A stretch of DNA of 64,000 bases from CAZYSK01 sp964649415 (GTDB taxonomy: Bacteria; Chloroflexota; Anaerolineae; B4-G1). The notes beneath the pieces were generated by a model. It was not told where the DNA came from and made no database searches. It saw only the letters and a program-made list of their open reading frames with translations. A program made the position numbers and the translations under genes. Within the stretch, counting starts at the first letter, position 1. Every line of letters starts with the position of its first letter. The stretch is taken from assembly GCA_964649415.1 (NCBI GenBank), contig CAZYSK010000027.1, forward strand, positions 1 to 64,000. Reading direction: 5' to 3'. This document shows, in pieces, positions 61,975 to 64,000 of this stretch.

Positions 61975-63318
61975 ATGAAGACGCGAACACTGACCCTGCG
62001 CGCGATTGACTACGTCACGATCAACGTCTACTGGTTCGGCCTGGCCTTCCTGTGGAACAGCCTCCACCCCATCATCCTGCCGGCGCTGCTCCTGCGCTTC
62101 GTGCCCGAGTCCCTCAAGAACACCTACCTGGGCGGGATGACCTTCGCCGGGCTGGTGCTGGCGATGGTGGTGCAGCCCCTGGCCGGTGGCCTCAGCGACG
62201 GCACCCGCTCCCGCTGGGGCCGGCGCCGTCCGTGGATCGTGGCGGGCACGCTGATCGACCTGGTCTTCCTGGCCGGGCTTGCGCGGACGGTGATCGTGCG
62301 TCCGTCGGCCAGCGGCTACTGGGTCCTCCTGGCGGCCTACATGCTCCTGCAAGCGGCCTCGAACGCCGCCCATGGCCCGGCCCAGGGCTTGATCCCCGAC
62401 CTGGTGCCCGACGAGCGGCACGGGCTGGCCTCGGGCATCAAGAACCTGTTCGACATGGGCGGGCTGGTCGTGGCGTCGCTGGTGGCGGGGCAGTTGATGG
62501 GCGATGGCAATCCAACGCTGGCCTTCGCCATCATCGGCGGCGTGCTCGTGGTGAGCGGGCTGATCACGGTCCTGGCCGCCCCCGAAGCGCCCACGCTCGC
62601 CTCCGGGGCATCCGCCACCAGCCAGGAGCGCCCGGCCGGAGGGCCACGGCAAGGGCTGCGCGACCTCCTGCGCGTGGATCTGCGCGCCTATCCCGACTAC
62701 ACACGGCTGATCGTCTCCCGCTTCCTGATCCTGCTGGGCATCTACGCCGTGCAGGGCTTCGCCCAATACTTCATCCGCGACCGGCTGGGCGTGCCCAATC
62801 CCACCGAGGTGACGGGCAACCTGATGGCCACGATCGGGCTGGCACTGACGCTGTTGGTGTTTCCGGCCGGGCTGCTGTCCGACCGGATCGGTCGCCGGGC
62901 ACTGAACCTGTTGGCCGGTGCGCTGGCGGCGGTGGGCATCTTCCTGCTGATCTTCGTCCGCGACGTCTCGACCCTGTACGTCTTCGGCGGCGTCATCGGC
63001 ATGGCCACCGGCATCTTCTTGAGCGTCAACTGGGCGCTGGCCACCGACCTCATCCCGGCCGAGGAGGCCGGCAAGTATCTGGGCCTATCCAACCTGGCCA
63101 CGGCTGGATCGGGGGCAGCGGCCCGGCTGGCCGGCCCGCTGATCGACGGGCTCAACGCCATGCGCCCCGGCGCATACCTGGGCTATCCGGCGCTGTTCAT
63201 CCTGGCCTCCGCCAGCGCGCTCCTAGGGACGCTGCTGATGCTGCGGATGCACCGACCGCTACCGACCGTCCGCGTGTCGGCGTCGGCGACATCCGGCGGA
63301 GCCGACACCCCAACTTGA
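61975..63318 (+). CDS. MFS transporter, SLC45/GPH-like
   Basis: 447 residues with about 12 hydrophobic segments. The loop motif GGLSDGTRSRWGRRRPWI is typical of the SLC45/GPH-like group, whose members carry sugars with protons. A second GLLSDRIGRRAL motif marks the second half. The ATG at 61975 follows GGAAGGAG. Divergent from the acyltransferase gene. The last residues (TVRVSASATSGGADTPT) look repeat-influenced. Confidence 0.85.
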   Translation: MKTRTLTLRAIDYVTINVYWFGLAFLWNSLHPIILPALLLRFVPESLKNTYLGGMTFAGLVLAMVVQPLAGGLSDGTRSRWGRRRPWIVAGTLIDLVFLAGLARTVIVRPSASGYWVLLAAYMLLQAASNAAHGPAQGLIPDLVPDERHGLASGIKNLFDMGGLVVASLVAGQLMGDGNPTLAFAIIGGVLVVSGLITVLAAPEAPTLASGASATSQERPAGGPRQGLRDLLRVDLRAYPDYTRLIVSRFLILLGIYAVQGFAQYFIRDRLGVPNPTEVTGNLMATIGLALTLLVFPAGLLSDRIGRRALNLLAGALAAVGIFLLIFVRDVSTLYVFGGVIGMATGIFLSVNWALATDLIPAEEAGKYLGLSNLATAGSGAAARLAGPLIDGLNAMRPGAYLGYPALFILASASALLGTLLMLRMHRPLPTVRVSASATSGGADTPT

Positions 63319-63331
63319 ACCGCCCCGCCGT

Positions 63332-63360
63332 TTGACATCCACGCGGAGTTACCATATACT
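63332..63360 (+). promoter_or_regulatory. Sigma-70 promoter upstream of the last gene
   Basis: Perfect TTGACA (63332-63337), 17-base spacer, TATACT (63355-63360). Confidence 0.7.
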
Positions 63361-63469
63361 CCATACGCGTAAGCGCGTTGGCCCAGGCAGCATACTTCGC
63401 AGGAAGCCCTCCATAGACGCTACGGGGTAGTTTAAGAACTCCCGCTTCGCCCACATAAGCAAAGAACTG

Positions 63470-63550
63470 GGACGCGGATTCACACAGATTTTCACAGATC
63501 TGGTTCATGAAACATCGTAATCTGCGTGTATCTGTGGAAATCCGTGTCCG
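63470..63550. repeat. CGGATTCACACAGATTT inverted repeat
   Basis: Arms of about 30 bases pair imperfectly (GGACGCGGATTCACACAGAT with ATCTGTGGAAATCCGTGTCC). Similar sequences are dispersed in many bacterial genomes. Remnants occur at 690-708 and 1325-1350. Confidence 0.75.
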
Positions 63551-63634
63551 ATTTCGAATTCTCCGATCACCAGATATGCCAGAACGGACGGCAATAGCGA
63601 AAAACCCGGTTTCTTAGCACACACAGATGATCCC

Positions 63635-64000
63635 ATGAAAAGAGTCATCAGGGTTGCACTCATCGTGCTTGGATGTACGGTGCTGGGCCTGTTGGCCGGG
63701 CTGGTGCTGCAATCGCCGATCCTGAAGGTGATCTCGGACGGGACGTTCACGCGCTGGCGCTCGGTTGGATCGCCGCCCGAGGAGATCAGCAGCCTCCTGG
63801 GCGTCGGACAATACGGGCCGGAACACGTGGTATACGTGGAGACCGAGGCGGGCAGCGTCTACCGCTGTTGCCCGCAGGCCCCCGGCGAGTGGGAGAAGAC
63901 GGACGCAACGCGATACATGTACGACCAGGGGTGTGTGGACTTGCCTCGCCGGGCCGCCCCACCCCCGAGTCCGGTGCGGGCCTGCGTCGAGATCGCCGCC
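63635..64000 (+). CDS. Membrane-anchored protein, partial at window end
   Basis: The ATG at 63635 opens a frame with no stop before the window ends (122 codons). The first about 30 residues are a basic start plus one hydrophobic helix (VALIVLGCTVLGLLAGLVL), either an uncleaved anchor or a signal. It continues with FTRWRSVGSPPEEISSLLG and a Cys-containing domain (SVYRCCPQAPGEWEK). I do not recognise the family. No strong ribosome site precedes the ATG. Confidence 0.65.
   Translation, partial: MKRVIRVALIVLGCTVLGLLAGLVLQSPILKVISDGTFTRWRSVGSPPEEISSLLGVGQYGPEHVVYVETEAGSVYRCCPQAPGEWEKTDATRYMYDQGCVDLPRRAAPPPSPVRACVEIAA

Larger units (their letters stand above)
63319..63634. other. Intergenic region with promoter and a long inverted repeat
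   Basis: Holds a promoter (63332-63360), a dispersed inverted repeat (about 63470-63550) with GGACGCGGATT / AATCCGTGTCC arms and ACAGATTTTCACAGAT blocks, and a half GAAACCAGG element (63598-63614). No gene is seen. Confidence 0.7.

Overview
This window looks like a draft chromosomal segment of a GC-rich free-living bacterium. It contains a 100-base N scaffold gap at 57162-57261, so it comes from an assembly, possibly a metagenome bin. The gene content (DUF4058, cyclase-AAA-TPR fusions, nSTAND-WD40 receptors, CHAT protease, many short palindromes inserted inside genes) fits Chloroflexota best. That is inference: no rRNA, tRNA or other taxonomic marker was seen.

Region 1 (about 1-19,800, mostly minus strand) is a defence and toxin-antitoxin island. 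Its backbone is a SNF2-type helicase (DrmD-like) and an Eco57I/DrmMI-like adenine methyltransferase, as in class 1 DISARM, but drmA, drmB and drmC are absent from the window. Around this pair lie an intact AbiEi/AbiEii module, a second AbiE module with a deleted toxin, an antitoxin with a PIN-toxin stump, a Phd/PIN pair, an orphan Phd, a GIY-YIG-like gene, a GxxExxY nuclease, an HhH protein, and a more AT-rich three-gene module (zinc ribbon, zinc-ribbon/TM/TPR/CHAT protease, unknown). Copies of the methyltransferase N-terminal coding sequence flank the upstream insertions. Copies of its C-terminal coding sequence flank the downstream ones.

Region 2 (20,000-28,000) is metabolic: two sugar-phosphate isomerase/epimerase-like TIM barrels, a UbiE-like and an isoprenylcysteine-type methyltransferase, a CDF metal transporter with winged-helix flanks, a COG0731-type radical SAM enzyme, an iron alcohol dehydrogenase of the hydroxyacid-oxoacid transhydrogenase type, and an AcuC-like deacetylase.

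Region 3 (28,000-42,000) has a 2333-residue fusion of four FtsX/MacB permease units, two sensor modules and a class III cyclase. It is near a second cyclase fused to AAA, TPR and a solute-binding protein without signal peptide, a MacB/LolD-type ATPase, a DUF4058 gene and a cyclopropane-synthase-like methyltransferase. This suggests ABC export or lipoprotein traffic coupled to cyclic-nucleotide signalling.

Region 4 (41,900-46,300) is a tight MFS - Gfo/Idh/MocA - PHP/DUF3604 operon, probably for carbohydrate-related catabolism.

Region 5 (46,400-56,900) is a three-gene operon and the best candidate for an undescribed conflict system: two paralogous TIR-nSTAND-WD40 receptors joined by an ATGA overlap, followed by a caspase-TIR effector. 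The receptors have Thr where the effector TIR keeps the catalytic-position Glu.

Region 6 (57,000-64,000) has a Cys-rich lipoprotein broken by the gap, a DEAD-box RNA helicase behind a strong promoter and an intrinsic terminator (likely attenuator), HicBA, a PlsC-like acyltransferase, an MFS transporter, and a membrane-anchored protein running off the end.

Across the whole window, several families of roughly 28-63 bp perfect or near-perfect palindromes recur. Many lie in frame inside genes, and several supply a gene's stop codon or its first or last residues.
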